Positions 13,519-25,088 are shown, counted from the stretch's first letter. The stretch: DNA of 55,938 bases from Priapulus caudatus (GCF_000485595.1 NW_014577297.1:77677-133614), one strand, 5' to 3'. Translations and numbers: made by a program. The notes: generated by a model from the letters alone, not told the origin.

Positions 13519-14701
13519 AGTACGTGCCATTACCTGCCCCCTGCAGCGTGTAGTTCTTTTGCCAGAATGTCAAATCATTGAATTTATTATCTGTTTAGAG
13601 ACACGCCTGGCTGTCAACTTAGAGGAATTCGCGATCACGAGTCAAACTCTTGACGGAGTAACCAAACTATAATCGCGCGTTGAAAGTGTTACTGCATATT
13701 CGAAAGGGCACCGAGATTGATAAGATTAGCCACAAAACCTCTACGGACATATCGCACGCAAATCATGACGAATGCACGACGCAAAACAGGTCAGCCTCAC
13801 TGCTACGCCCGCCGACTATCATAAATCCAGTTGACATTTATGCTAATACACTGTTGGATTTTGCATTAGTTTTTTCTTAATTTGATTGATCTATATACTT
13901 TGATCTTATCACTGCCTGAGTCCTAATTCCCTAGCTAAATCCACCCACGTCCACCAGTAGAGAGCAGAACCTTTATCATGTAATGGACAATCTAACAACA
14001 CAGCGCCTTGATAAAGATTAGTACATGACAACGAATCGTTATCAATGCCATTAATACAAACACGAACGCAATCGGTTAGCATATCAAGCAGCATCAGCCA
14101 AACCTGTGCAGCAGGTTAGCTCAATCCCAACAGAAAATTAACTAATTTTCCACTGCACCACAAACATAGGATTAGCCATACGCAGCACGTTACTTAAATC
14201 AGAAACGAGCCCATCATTCACTTTATATAGAGACCATAAAAGCTAATGATAACTTAATATATTATATTATATTATTGTTGGGCAGATCAGAAGATGGAGG
14301 GTGGCGGCTGCAAACAACGACGATTGTGAAAGACCATGGAAAGGGGTCGGGGGGAGGGGGGACGGCTGCCCAGGGGATTATTTTTAATGAAAATCTCGTC
14401 AGATTGCAATCTGTATCTGACAGCAATTTTCCATAAAATATACCTCAATTTTGCTTCAGGTTTTTGGCTGGCAAAAATAGGTATAATGCTCAGCTGCGCA
14501 CTCACCCCCGAATCTGTGAATATAAAAGCTTACATCAAGGGACTTCTAACCCAGAGGTCCAAGTTGGGAAAATCCAAAAAAGGGATCACTTGTTATAATG
14601 GTCCATGCGCCGTTTTCGTGGTGCGCAAAAAAAAAAAACAGGAAAAAAAGTGTGGGCGGGCTCGGACCACATGGTTTGTCGGGCGCCACCACCATTTTTT
14701 T

Positions 14702-15114
14702 ATTTATAAAGTATACATGTAAAATAAAATGCAAATTCATGTTAATTTATGGTTTCACATTTATTTATTATTGCTACCACGGCAAATTTAGTAATTTACT
14801 GATGTAAATTTTAAAATATGCCTGAAAAATGTTGCGACCGGGACTTTCTGGACTCTTAACGGGACACCGGGATTGCGACATGCTGGACAATGAGACAATC
14901 GACACTTGGGAGTTGGGACGTCTGCTAACCGACCAACCCCCACCACTAGCTCCACCTAGTGGACAGTATGCGAATAACACACGCCCCCGGTCCACATTAT
15001 TACTTGTGCAGTGGCTGCATGAACATAGACTCTTGCCGTTTGCTATGCGTAATTTTACAGATAGCGAGGCGACAGGTTCCTCCATGTGTGTGTGCGTGTG
15101 CGTGTGCGTGTGTG
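14702..15114. other. Stretch without a recognised gene
   Basis: Holds a 109-codon open frame from 14829 without recognisable motifs, ending in an imperfect GT microsatellite at 15085-15114. Confidence 0.4.
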
Positions 15115-15281
15115 CAGGGTGCGAAATTAACAGGAGTCCGGAGTCAAATACTCCCTGATTTACTGTCGGATTCCCTGATTTGACATATGCAAGAGTCCGT
15201 GTGACTCCCTGAAAATTCTGCCATACTAACTATAGTTTGTTCCAAAGCACGGCCTTGTTCAAACGTTAATTTCTACCCCTG
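15115..15281. mobile_element. hAT-like MITE (family alpha), short copy
   Basis: It starts CAGGGTGCGAAATTAAC and ends GTTTAT-free GTTAATTTCTACCCCTG, an imperfect terminal inverted repeat of about 17 bp beginning CAGGG, typical of hAT elements. TGTGTG flanks both ends, but it lies in a GT microsatellite and so is weak evidence of target duplication. It shares the motif ACTCCCTGATTTACTGTCGG with the copies at 19775 and 24748, and is internally deleted relative to the 341-bp copy. Confidence 0.8.
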
Positions 15282-15678
15282 TGTGTGTATTTACAAAAAG
15301 AAAAGCCACTGTTGCCATTATTTTTGTCAAGTGAGTGCTGCCAATAACATGTGGAAGCAAACATTTGCAAGGTTAGGTCATTTTGCCATGGCTCAGAGCC
15401 AATAACAGTATACATACTGAATATCGTGATACTCTTAAGAGTCTTATTAAGTTATTAGACGTATACTATTACTTGGAGATAGATATATCAAGTGTATGCA
15501 GAAGTAGATTAGTTATACATGATTAAGTTTAGAACAAAGTGCGTATTAAGGGTTCAGTGCCCTTCTACTACTAGTTCAAGTCATCCCATCGCTAGCGGAT
15601 TAAAGACAAACATCGCCATGTTTAAATATTTTCTGTGTCTGTTTAAACTGAAAAGCGCTGCTGTGACTCTGAATCTCG

Positions 15679-15694
15679 TATAGATAGATAGATG

Positions 15695-15785
<91 letters not shown>
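15679..15785. repeat. GATA microsatellite
   Basis: Nearly perfect (GATA)n with one GATG interruption. Confidence 0.97.
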
Positions 15786-15786
<1 letters not shown>

Positions 15787-15870
15787 TACAGATAAAACAC
15801 CGTTAAGTTGTTCCAAACATTAATAATCAGGTATTACGAAAATACTGCGATAATATATAATGTTAGTATT

Positions 15871-16064
15871 GCTGAGAGCGTCTATGTCCCCCAGGGTACT
15901 GCCGGAACATACCCTGCTACTATATAATATGCCGGACCGTACCTCGCCTACTCCACTAACGAGTCTAGGGAGTCGCCGACGCCTATAACCCTAACCCTAA
16001 CCATACCAAATAGTTACCAGGGTACGTTCCGGCAGTACCCTGGGGGATATAGACCCTATGAGCG
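15871..16064. mobile_element. Telomere-motif MITE (family beta), copy 1
   Basis: A 194-bp element flanked by the perfect 8-bp direct repeat TTAGTATT (15863-15870 and 16065-16072). Its ends are long inverted repeats around TCTATGTCCCCCAGGGTACT / AGTACCCTGGGGGATATAGA. The interior contains CCCTAACCCTAACC. The 8-bp duplication suggests a hAT-type target duplication. It is related to 19857-20154. Confidence 0.88.
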
Positions 16065-16072
16065 TTAGTATT

Positions 16073-17071
16073 ATTCAAGTGTTTGTTTTCGTAAAATGTA
16101 AAAAGTTAATCTGGGTTGTATTTTATTGTCAATATTTAAGCATCTTTAGTAGGCATGACAATCTATTTAAAGTTTTATTGAAGAGAGATATCTTTTATGA
16201 GTTTAGCTTTTCCTGCCTATTTGCTCTCCGCCACGAGTGACAATACCCGGAGATACACTCAGGGTTCTCCAAGCTTTTTCATTATAGCATGGCGGGTGCT
16301 GCCTTTACGGTCCTAGTTGCAAATCGCCGAAGGCGGTTTGCGTGCTAGGGGGGTCCGGGGGCTATGATATTTAGCATGGCGACTATGATATTTAGGATGG
16401 CGAGGCTCGATGAATCCTGAATTTTGGAGGGCCTGAATGGCTGATGGCTGAATGGCTGAATGGCTGATGGCTGAATGGCTGTCTGGCTGTTGGGATGGGA
16501 AGGCTCTTGGAGAACCCTGACACTAGCTGGTGGTAAATTACAGTGAGTCTAGTATATTTACCACGCGACAATTCCCAAAGATACACCGCCTTCTGGAGAT
16601 TGTCCTGTGTGGTGGCTCTACCTAGTGAGCGATTTTCAAACATATTGAGTAAAAGGGGTAGAGCCATGTAATTTATTGCTGATAATAAGCATCACCGTAG
16701 AGAACAACTTTATGACGACCTGTTGATTCTACATCAATAGTGTGTACAATCCACACCCAACTAAGGATCAGTCTAGATAATGTATAAGTAGCATTGATTT
16801 ATCACTAGCATGTTATAAAAGTGATTTCAGGACGTTGTAAGTCTAGACTGTGTGCATCTGCATCTAATTACATTCTATAGTGACGTCTATAAATTTTTGT
16901 TGCCCAGCAGAACTGGCTCGTACGGTGTAGCGATATATCACAGCATACATCACATTTTTAACAAACTGACTTAGTCACTACCTATGTACTTTGGTTGGTG
17001 TTGTTCTTTGTCGTAACCTTAGTTCTTGTGTATACCACACATACTGTGCCGGAGAACGTGTGAAGCACATG
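16073..17071. other. Stretch without a recognised gene
   Basis: Mostly unique sequence. 16436-16495 is a short tandem array of GGCTGAAT / GGCTGATGGCTGAAT. 16340-16400 has a paired TATGATATTTAG(C/G)ATGGCGA motif. No exon is supportable. Confidence 0.6.
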
Positions 17072-17524
17072 GCACTACCCACAGGCACTTGGAGTGTTTC
17101 AATAAAATATAATGCTAAATAAATACGAAATCTATTTACTACCAAAGTCTTAATGTTTCTCTACTCTTTTTCACCTATTATTGCCGACAATTTCCTGTAA
17201 ATACCGTCCAAATGCTCATCTGCAACACACGCTGGCCGCTACACGCTAGCTGCTGCACATTGACGCATAAATAATATAGTACGCATAAACGTATTAGTAT
17301 ATATATAAACTACATATTTATGTGTCAGTGTGCAGCAGCTAGCGTGCGGCTGCCAGCGTGTTGCAGATGAGCATTTGGACGACATTGACAGGAAATTGTC
17401 GCCAATAATAGGTGAAAGAGAGTAGAGAAACATTAAGACTTTGGTAGTAAATATATTTCGTATTTATTTAGCATTACATTTTATTGAAACACTTCAACTT
17501 CAAGCGCCTGTTGCACTACCCACA
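17072..17524. mobile_element. Foldback element with long inverted repeats
   Basis: Two arms of nearly 200 bp (about 17084-17275 and 17320-17512) are reverse complements, for example CATCTGCAACACACGCTGG on the left and CCAGCGTGTTGCAGATGAG on the right, around an AT-rich centre. The same 12 bp, GCACTACCCACA, stands outside both arms (17072-17083 and 17513-17524). Very long inverted repeats with a 9-12 bp target duplication resemble non-autonomous Mutator-like elements; the family assignment is an inference. Confidence 0.85.
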
Positions 17525-19770
17525 ACTCAGAAGTGCAAAGGCAAGATATGTGCAAGCGCATCATTATCCACATTTATATATATACGTACACAGAGAACAT
17601 AATATGGTGCATACGCACTCGGGTAGTCTCGGCCAGCGTTCGTGAATTTAAATGAGAAACATGCAGAGCCATGTCACATCCGAATAAATTTGAGTCCACA
17701 AGTGCTGAAGTAGATGTTATTCTCCTAACGATGGGACAAGCCACAAGCGTAAGAACATCGATATAATGATAACAAGGTCATTATTCCTAATACTTCCATC
17801 TCGGGATTAGCTTAACCCATTAATATGTTTGTATATATGTGGATGTTCTCTTTGAGCTTTTATCTCGGGAATGCAAAAAAGGGCGTACTACAGAATTGTC
17901 ACACGTTATCGCAACGACATGATAATTATCGAGCCAACATGCTGCGCTATCGTGGTCTATAAGATACATACACTGATTGAGCCAATGTTAACACAACATA
18001 GTCCGAAAGGACATAATCCCGGATGCCCTGTATATACTTCATTTATATCCGTGTTCAAATAAACTCTCATCTAGCATATAGCATAGGATATAGGACTAGG
18101 AGCAAGACATATATATGTGCACACAGTGAAATATCTCTGCTGACTACTGTTCTGATGTTCCTAAGCTACTTGATCACACCATTTAACATGCTGCTTTATT
18201 TTTTTAGGCCAATAGTTTTTCTGTCTGAGCCCGGCAACATCAAAGAGAAAATAATGCCTCCCATGAAAAGTAAAGAAATGCATTCCGTGAACAAACAACA
18301 AACAAAAATTACTGAAAAATGTTTTCAATTTAAACCACCACCTTGAGATGGTTTGAAACTTTCAGCTAGCTTATCTTTTGCAGTGTACATTACCTTTTTT
18401 TCCAAGTTGCTTTATAATAATTCCAATGACAATGCCTTAAGCGATGATAGCTACGAATTGCTTGGCGAATGGTATTATACTGAATTGCAAATGCATGACA
18501 TATAGTGCAGTGACAACAATAACGCATTAGCAACCATGCGACCATGTTTGGATGTTATTATCAACCAGAGTCGAGGCTTTGCCAGGTAAACTAATACTAA
18601 ATTATAAATTTACTGATAAATGCTGAATTGGTTTAAGAAGTGTAGGGTGAATTAGCTAAATAACGCATACTCTTTTTCTCTCTCCCATTTCTACCACTCA
18701 CTCAAACCCCAGCCCAATTTAGTCTTTGTTCTTGCATCATGCAATATGGTACCAAATTAGATTAAATGAATGCTTTCAATTCAGCATATCCTGCAATTCT
18801 TCATCAGCTACATTTGGGATAGGCAAATCTTACCTATCCACGACTTTGAATGCTCGCAGAATGTTTGCCTTTTTTTCACGTAAGGTCTTTTTGAATCATC
18901 TATATAGGAACTCTGATGACTAAGAAATTGACCCTAATCTGGCGATATTGCACCTTTGAGATAAAGCTCAAGCATGACCTTAAAACTTTGATTGAGTGCA
19001 AATACGCCTAGCTTTATTACTATTATATAGGCTTGGCGATGAATTATAATAGAACAGGGAATGTAGTAACCATGCATGACTATAACAAATTGGCAGGATA
19101 TTTAAATTAATATCATGGGATGTGAGTACTTTCAAACAAACGCATCACATGTTTTAAGATAACCAACTAAACATGGAGTGGCAACTTTATTAATCAATTT
19201 CAGTGATTGATTGATTATTTGAACAAGCAGCAAAATAAATCTGTGGGGTTAGGCTATTTAAACATTACCATCATTAAGCATCATAAAAAAAATGTCATTA
19301 AGAAAAAAAAGCTGTCAAGTAGAACTTTTTATGTGTAACGAATGAATGATGAGATGGGATCGGTGACTTGTGAGAATGTAGGCACTAGGATATATGTCAT
19401 AAATCTCCATGTGTTAGAATAGTTTTACAACTGCACCGGGTAAAGTTTTTCTACCACATCCTGAAAACTAGTAACTTTGCTAGCAAAGACTCTTACGGAA
19501 AGCAAGGCAACACAGTTACCGAAGCCCTCATGAGTTCCTCCGAGAGGAGCCAGAATGGACAAGAAAAGACTAAATAAAAAATAAAGTTGAACCACTGCCC
19601 CATCATCTCACCCTTAACTGATCATTTGACATATATACCTGGACAATTCCACATTTGCTGGGTTTTCCTGATTATACATAACAATACATTTTCTATAATT
19701 GCAGAACAGTGGTGCCATCTCCAGGCATGGATCTTTACTAGCATATAGCACAATTAGTATGAGGATGATT
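17525..19770. other. AT-rich stretch without a recognised gene
   Basis: Unique AT-rich sequence. Open frames near 18023-18346 and 18726-18923 show no family motif and no convincing splice context. I see nothing annotatable here. Confidence 0.5.
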
Positions 19771-19774
19771 ATGA

Positions 19775-20436
19775 TAGCGAAATCAACGCGAATCCAGAGT
19801 CAAACACTCCCTGATTTACTGTCGGACTCCCTGATTTGACATTCTGCTCTACTAACGCTGAGAGGGTCTATGTCCCCCGGGGTACTGCCGGAACGTACCC
19901 TGGGTACAATCCGGTATAACGGAACGTACCCTGGGTACGGTCCGGTATAACGGAACGTACCCTGGTACTATCTAATATGCCGGACCGTACCTCACCTACT
20001 CCACTACTGAGTCTAGGGAGTCGCCTACTCCCTAACCCTAACTCTAACCCTAACCCTAACCATATCAAATAGTGACAAGGGTACGTTCCAGTATATCGGA
20101 CCGTACCCAGGGTACGTTCCGGCAGTACCCTGGGGGACATAGATCCTATGAGCGCTACTAACTAGTTCGTTCCAGAGCACGGCCTCATGGAATTGCCTTA
20201 TTTTTCCAGCAAATGTCCAAAGAAAATATGGCAGATGTGCAACCGCATGAATCTTCAAAATACGCACATGCTTATTGCTAATAGCACTGCATTATTCTTA
20301 ATATCTTTAGTTTTGAACTTCAGACTGCGGACTCAACCATTTTGCTGCAGACTCCCTCTTTTTGAGGGTAGGGATCGAGTCTGTTGGACTCCCTTACCAC
20401 TGAACTCCCTTGTTCAAAAGTTAATTTCTACCCCTG
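19775..20436. mobile_element. hAT-like MITE alpha, copy interrupted by beta
   Basis: It begins with a diverged start (GCGAAATCAACGCGAATCC), shares ACTCCCTGATTTACTGTCGG and the conserved end GTTAATTTCTACCCCTG with copies at 15115 and 24748, and is split by a beta element at 19857-20154. Removing beta and one target copy restores continuity with the copy at 24748. Confidence 0.85.
19857..20154. mobile_element. Telomere-motif MITE beta, copy 2, nested
   Basis: A 298-bp element with inverted ends around TCTATGTCCCCC and GGGGGACATAGA, inserted in alpha. It is flanked by the perfect 8-bp direct repeat CTACTAAC (19849-19856 and 20155-20162). Internally it carries duplicated TACCCTGGGTAC-type palindromes and CCCTAACCCTAACTCTAACC-type repeats. 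Confidence 0.9.
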
Positions 20437-21393
20437 CAATATGCATTTGCTAAGAACACCAACTGGTTTTAAAATAGCATTTGTGCACATAGATTCATTC
20501 CTGTCATCTTGCTAACATATATATTATTGTACAGCAGTTTTACATGTTATTGTGAGGAAATAGCACAATGTATATGAGTCTATTTCTGATGTCTTTCTTT
20601 CTCTATATGTATCTGTTTGTCACAATTTTAGATATACATCCTTGTGAATGATTGAGCATTGTTTTAATTTGGATTCATTATGCGAGGCTATATAGACAGT
20701 GGGGGGGGGGCACGGGGGTAGTGGTCAAACAATACCAAAGTAGATACTATTACATACATAAGTAGATACTCAGTAGTGAGCTGCCCACGCTCAGCTACCA
20801 AGAACACAACTTCACATAGCTTTGCTCCACAGGCAAAGTGAACCAGCTACACTTCTGTTTTGGTACATTCACATGATTTGACTGTTGTGACCATTGTTTT
20901 GACTATGTCATTTATGAGTGGACCTAAATTTGTGACTTATTGAATCAATCAAAAATAAAGAAAGCAAGCAATCACAATAAAGCCAGGTATGTTAAATCTT
21001 ACTATTTTACATTGTCTACGCAAAAATCATCATGATTGTCGTTTTTGTTTGGTTTAGTTTTGTTGCGACCTTGTAGTTGTACGTTACTGAATACTGTACA
21101 CACTGTATTCAATTGTTATACAATTTTTGTGGGGTTGGATAATAAAGTTTGAGGCTATAAGGGGCTATGATATTCGGTGAGAATCTACGAAACTAGTGGT
21201 TGTCAATAGCAGCTCAAAAAACATTGAGGCCTTGAATGCACATTGTGTCAGTGCAAAAAAAAAAAAAAATCGTGGCACCGAAACAAAACCATGCCGGAGA
21301 TGATACATGCTCAGGATGCTGACATTCCTGTTTTAATAATATACTACACTTGCACAGAACAACGACCGTTAGTAATATGTAAAACATGCTTAC
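20437..21393. other. Stretch without a recognised gene
   Basis: Unique AT-rich sequence with a G-run at 20701-20710 and a poly-A run at 21256-21270. No exon is supportable. Confidence 0.5.
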
Positions 21394-21441
21394 CACAGTC
21401 TGTTCATAGCCAAATCGTTTCTCACTGTTACGGGATGCCAT
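21394..21441 (-). CDS. Candidate first coding exon of an unidentified gene
   Basis: On the minus strand an ATG in good context (TCAACATGG) opens 16 codons, MASRNSEKRFGYEQTV, ending exactly at a consensus donor (GTG|GTAAGC) in phase 0. The sequence above it (21450-21600) is richer in GC and CpG than its surroundings, as in a promoter or 5' untranslated region. I do not recognise the protein and found no second exon at lower coordinates, so this rests on start context and donor alone. It would be divergent to ATP5PF, whose upstream untranslated exon has not been located. Confidence 0.3.
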
Positions 21442-21596
21442 GTTGACTGTTGTTTGTGTTGCGTGAGCAGTTATCACTACGATATCTGCTGGTATGTACA
21501 CTACACGCCGTCGACGGTCCAACCACTGCCACTGACAGTCTCACACTGACAGACGTCAAATCGTTCGCGCCGCCCTCACCGTTCGGGAAAGCATTA

Positions 21597-21682
21597 GACT
21601 AGTACTCGCTCCCACCTTTCGGCTTAGTTACTTGATGCATAGGCCATCGAGTAATCGAGGTGGGAGCGAGAACCAGTCTAGT
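21597..21682. repeat. Imperfect inverted repeat
   Basis: TCGCTCCCACCT on the left and AGGTGGGAGCGA on the right form the core of a palindrome with arms of about 40 bp. Confidence 0.75.
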
Positions 21683-22427
21683 AAAGCATGAGCGTTCCGC
21701 GCAATGGGCGCCATTGTTGAGTAAAACACGCCACGCTGCATGCTGGACGCTGGCAGCAGTCGCAGTTATATTCATTACGTTATATTTTGTGAGAAAATAT
21801 TTAATTGCCTCTTACTGCGGCTACCTCGTACTAAATTTATTCTGTTATTTAATTTACATTACACTTATGTTATATAATCACATTCCAAGATATGGTTAAC
21901 ATTTTTAATAGAGGGCAGCACCTGGTAGTGTTCATCCAAGAGGTACCGTGTTTTACTTGATATTTGTTGATATTCAAGGTGAATCCATCATTCTTAGGAG
22001 TAGGGATGCATTTGTATTTTTATGTTATAGGTAGTTTGGTGTGAAGTTCAACGGCATACGTTTTTGGTCGTTGTTGTAAATTGTTATTATGGTGTGATGA
22101 TTGTTAGACTGACATATTTTGGAAGGTCGCATTGAATTTGTCTCGGTTCGGCTTAACCCAACCAGGCAGTGTGACTAACGTCAATACACCCTAGGGTATT
22201 CTAACCCTAGCAATACCGTTTCCTGGAGCATAGCCGTTACGCTCTAGCGCCTAGTACTATCACGCCCAGCGCGATCGCTAGCCGCAGGCTATAGCACATG
22301 CTGCCATAGATGCTAATCTAAGCAAATGGAATCCAACTGATGCTCGACCAAAAATTGACGCACTGTGGCTATATCCGCACGGAGCCCACGAGCACAGGTC
22401 TTCCGACTTTTCCTAAATGCCCGGCAA
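21683..22427. other. Stretch without a recognised gene
   Basis: Contains an 80-codon open frame at 21660-21899 with a hydrophobic segment but no splice or start support. Nothing else is recognised. Confidence 0.45.
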
Positions 22428-22525
22428 GCTTAACCCTAACTCAACCCCAACCCTAAACCTAACAAAACCCTAACTCTAGCCTAAACCTAACCCTAACCCT
22501 AATCCTAACTCAACACCCCTACACC
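22428..22525. repeat. Degenerate interstitial telomere-like repeat
   Basis: Mixed CCCTAA, CCTAAA and CTCAAC hexamers, including AACCTAACCCTAACCCTAAT. Confidence 0.85.
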
Positions 22526-22633
22526 CTTGTTTACTTGAGAAGAAACGCTAAAAATTAAAAAACTGCGGCGCTTTAGCGAAATCAAGACCGTGCCGCGAGC
22601 CGTCACATATACCGCCGGCTGCCGAGCCGCAAT

Positions 22634-23060
22634 AGCCAGCTGATGAAAAATTGATCCCCCAAAACGTAAACACATCGATCGGGCTTTTTACACATCAATC
22701 TACTCAACCTATGACATTCACCTATCCTTTTTGAAACACTTCCACAACTTTCTACACTAGGTATTTATGCTGTTATTCCTCAAGTCTTAGCACTGAAGAG
22801 ATCACGTGTGCAGCACAATTAAGCAGGAGCACACCCGCATTTGAAAACAAAAGAAACAGTAGCGCCTATTGGACTTTGACGGAAAAAAACAGGGGGCAAA
22901 ATTTAAAAAAAAAAAACAAATTTTAAACCCCCTGGTTTGTGTAAAGTTGTGGAGTGCTTCAAAACAGATAGTGAGATTCCATGTTGATAGATAAAGTGTT
23001 AAACACAAGCCGATCATTTTACGTTTTGAGGGCATACAATTTGTTGTCACATCAGTTGGA
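22634..23060. mobile_element. Foldback MITE with diverged arms
   Basis: The left arm (22634-22768) and the right arm (about 22925-23058) are reverse complements at roughly 70 percent by eye, sharing AAAACGTAAA and CCACAACTTT. Between them is a poly-A/G-rich centre. Confidence 0.65.
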
Positions 23061-23222
23061 CCAATTTGCTTCAATAACATCTACGGCCAGAACTGTGCTA
23101 TAGCCCTGCGGCAGCGATCCGCGATATAGTACTAGAGCTAGGTTCGGCTAGTAAAGTAAACCAAAGCCTGGCCCAGCCTGGCGCACACGTCGAAGAAGCC
23201 GAACGCAAACTGTACGTTAAGG

Positions 23223-24062
23223 CCCGTCTCCACACACGCGGCGCGGCACGGAACGCCACGGAAACAGCGCCGTTCACCCCTACCGCCAAAGTTCAAATCT
23301 ATTATATCATGGCGCAGTCTCCACTTCCAACTCGCAGCTACGCTAGGGCCTGCATACCTCCCAAATCCCATTGATTGATAAAAACCACGTGCCTCAACTG
23401 CCTCAATGACGTCACAGTGTTGTCATATTCATGGCACATCCATAATCCATAAACCCAATAAGCCTGAATAGCTGAACGCGTACAGTGCGAGCATCACGGC
23501 TGAAAGGTCTTTGGATCGAATCCCATCTGTTTTTTAATTATTTTCTTGTTTTCTGTATTTTTCTATCTTTTTCCATTTAACTATTTTTTCCAAATTAATG
23601 CAAATATTTACATGATTTTTTACAATTAAATTTCTTTTTAATTACATATTAATTAGGGTTAGGGTTAGGGTCACAATGCACCATAAAACGAGTTTCAGGC
23701 ACGTGATTTGTATCAACCAATGGGATTTGGGAGGTATATGCAGACCCTAGCTGCGAGTCCACTGACACGGCACGGCGCCAGTCCGGTATCACGTCGACGG
23801 CGAAAGTCAAATGAGTTTGACTTTTGCCGGCTGCCCTTTACGGAGAAAGACAGTTGAACCAATCAACGCGATTGTTTTTTATCACGTGTTCTGCTCACGC
23901 TACCATCAGCCAATGGACAACAAGCACATGCATAATTTCTGATAATTGAACCATAGTGAACACAATGCACTCGGATACAATGCGCTAAATCACAATGCAT
24001 TTTTTTTCAGCACAACGGCGCTGCGTTTTGCTGTGCCGTGTCGTACTGCGTGTGTGGAGACA
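23223..24062. mobile_element. Composite inverted-repeat element
   Basis: The outer ends are GTCTCCACACACGC (about 23226) and GCGTGTGTGGAGAC (about 24048). Inside is a second inverted repeat: 23315-23400 against 23690-23764, sharing ACCTCCCAAATCCCATTG / CAATGGGATTTGGGAGGT. An ATTAGGGTTAGGGTTAGGG run is at about 23652. It probably represents one MITE within another. Confidence 0.75.
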
Positions 24063-24680
24063 TAGCTTTACGGTTTTTCCAGTAATGTTTTTTCCGGTCC
24101 CATCCGGCGGGTGCGGTCTCATTCTCCTGCGGTTTTTATCCTGCGATTTTTTCCGCAAGTGACCGGAGCATATCAAGCAGGTTTGATATCTCCCGGTAAA
24201 AACTGCACGGATATAATCGGACCGCAGCGTGTGCGGTGGTCAGCGGGAAAAACCAGTTACACGGGCCAATCAGCATCGAGCAAAAATCACATGATCGACA
24301 AAATGGCAGCGTCCATAGAAGTCGTGCAGTTTTATAGTACAAAAACGAACTCTGTCTATGCATTCCGCTGTTTATTGGTTTAGGATGCCCAAAATTGGCA
24401 AAATGTTAGTTAATCGCCCTTAGGGTGCCCTAAGCACATTTAATAGGTTACACTAAAAACTAATATTTAAAAGCAAGTAAAATGTTCAAAGTACAAACGC
24501 TTTGAAATGGCTGTTGTTATCTTAGTGCGCAATACATGTTGGGAAGACTCGCACCGCATTTGTCTCAAATTTAATCGGTAGCCAGCGCACACAGTGTTGC
24601 ATGTGCGGGTTACACCGATTATTTCCTGCGAGAAAACCCGGCGATAAAAACCGTAACATAGCGTGTGTGTGCGCCTGGCT
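24037..24680. mobile_element. Inverted-repeat element sharing an end with its neighbour
   Basis: Left end ACATAGCTTTACGGTTTTT (about 24060) is reverse-complementary to AAAAACCGTAACATAGC (about 24647), followed by GTGTGTGTGCGCC. Its left end overlaps the right end of the preceding element. Confidence 0.65.
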
Positions 24681-24747
24681 TAATAAACACTAAACCAGAC
24701 ATACATATATACACGTACGGTTTTGCATTCCCACAGCATGACTATAG

Positions 24748-25088
24748 CAGGGTGCAAAATTAACGGGAGTCCGGAGTCAAATACTCCCTGATTTACTGTC
24801 GGACTCCTTGATTTGACCTACGCAGGAGTTCGTGTAACTCCCTGAAAATTCTGTCATACTAACTAGTTTGTTCTGGAGCACGGCCTCGTGGAATTACCGT
24901 ATTTTTTCAGCAAATGTTCAAAGAAAATTTGGCAGATGTGCAACCGCATGAATCTTAAAAATAAGCACATGCGTTATTGTTAATATCTTTAATTTTGAAC
25001 CTCAGACTGCGGAATCCCTCATTTTGCTGCGTTTTGAGGGTAGGGAGACTGTTGGACTCCCGTGTTCAAAAGTTGATTTCTACCCCTG
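24748..25088. mobile_element. hAT-like MITE alpha, longest copy
   Basis: A 341-bp copy starting CAGGGTGCAAAATTAAC and ending GTTGATTTCTACCCCTG. The 6-bp direct repeat CTATAG lies immediately outside both ends (24742-24747 and 25089-25094). CAGGG ends suggest hAT; a 6-bp duplication is shorter than the usual 8 bp. Confidence 0.88.

Larger units (their letters stand above)
8371..14701. repeat. Right copy of the 7-8 kb tandem duplication
   Basis: This block is colinear with 73-7840. It is shorter because an assembly gap replaces roughly 1.3 kb present in the left copy (about 5389-6678). Indel density is high relative to substitutions, so either copy may carry sequencing errors, or the pair may be two alleles placed in tandem by the assembler. 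No gene is supportable in it. Confidence 0.9.

Noticed and set aside
14829-15158. 109-codon plus-strand frame and its antisense counterpart
   Set aside because: No family motif, runs into a GT microsatellite, and no splice context.
16392-16667. 91-codon minus-strand frame
   Set aside because: No homology recognised; part is the GGCTGAAT tandem repeat.
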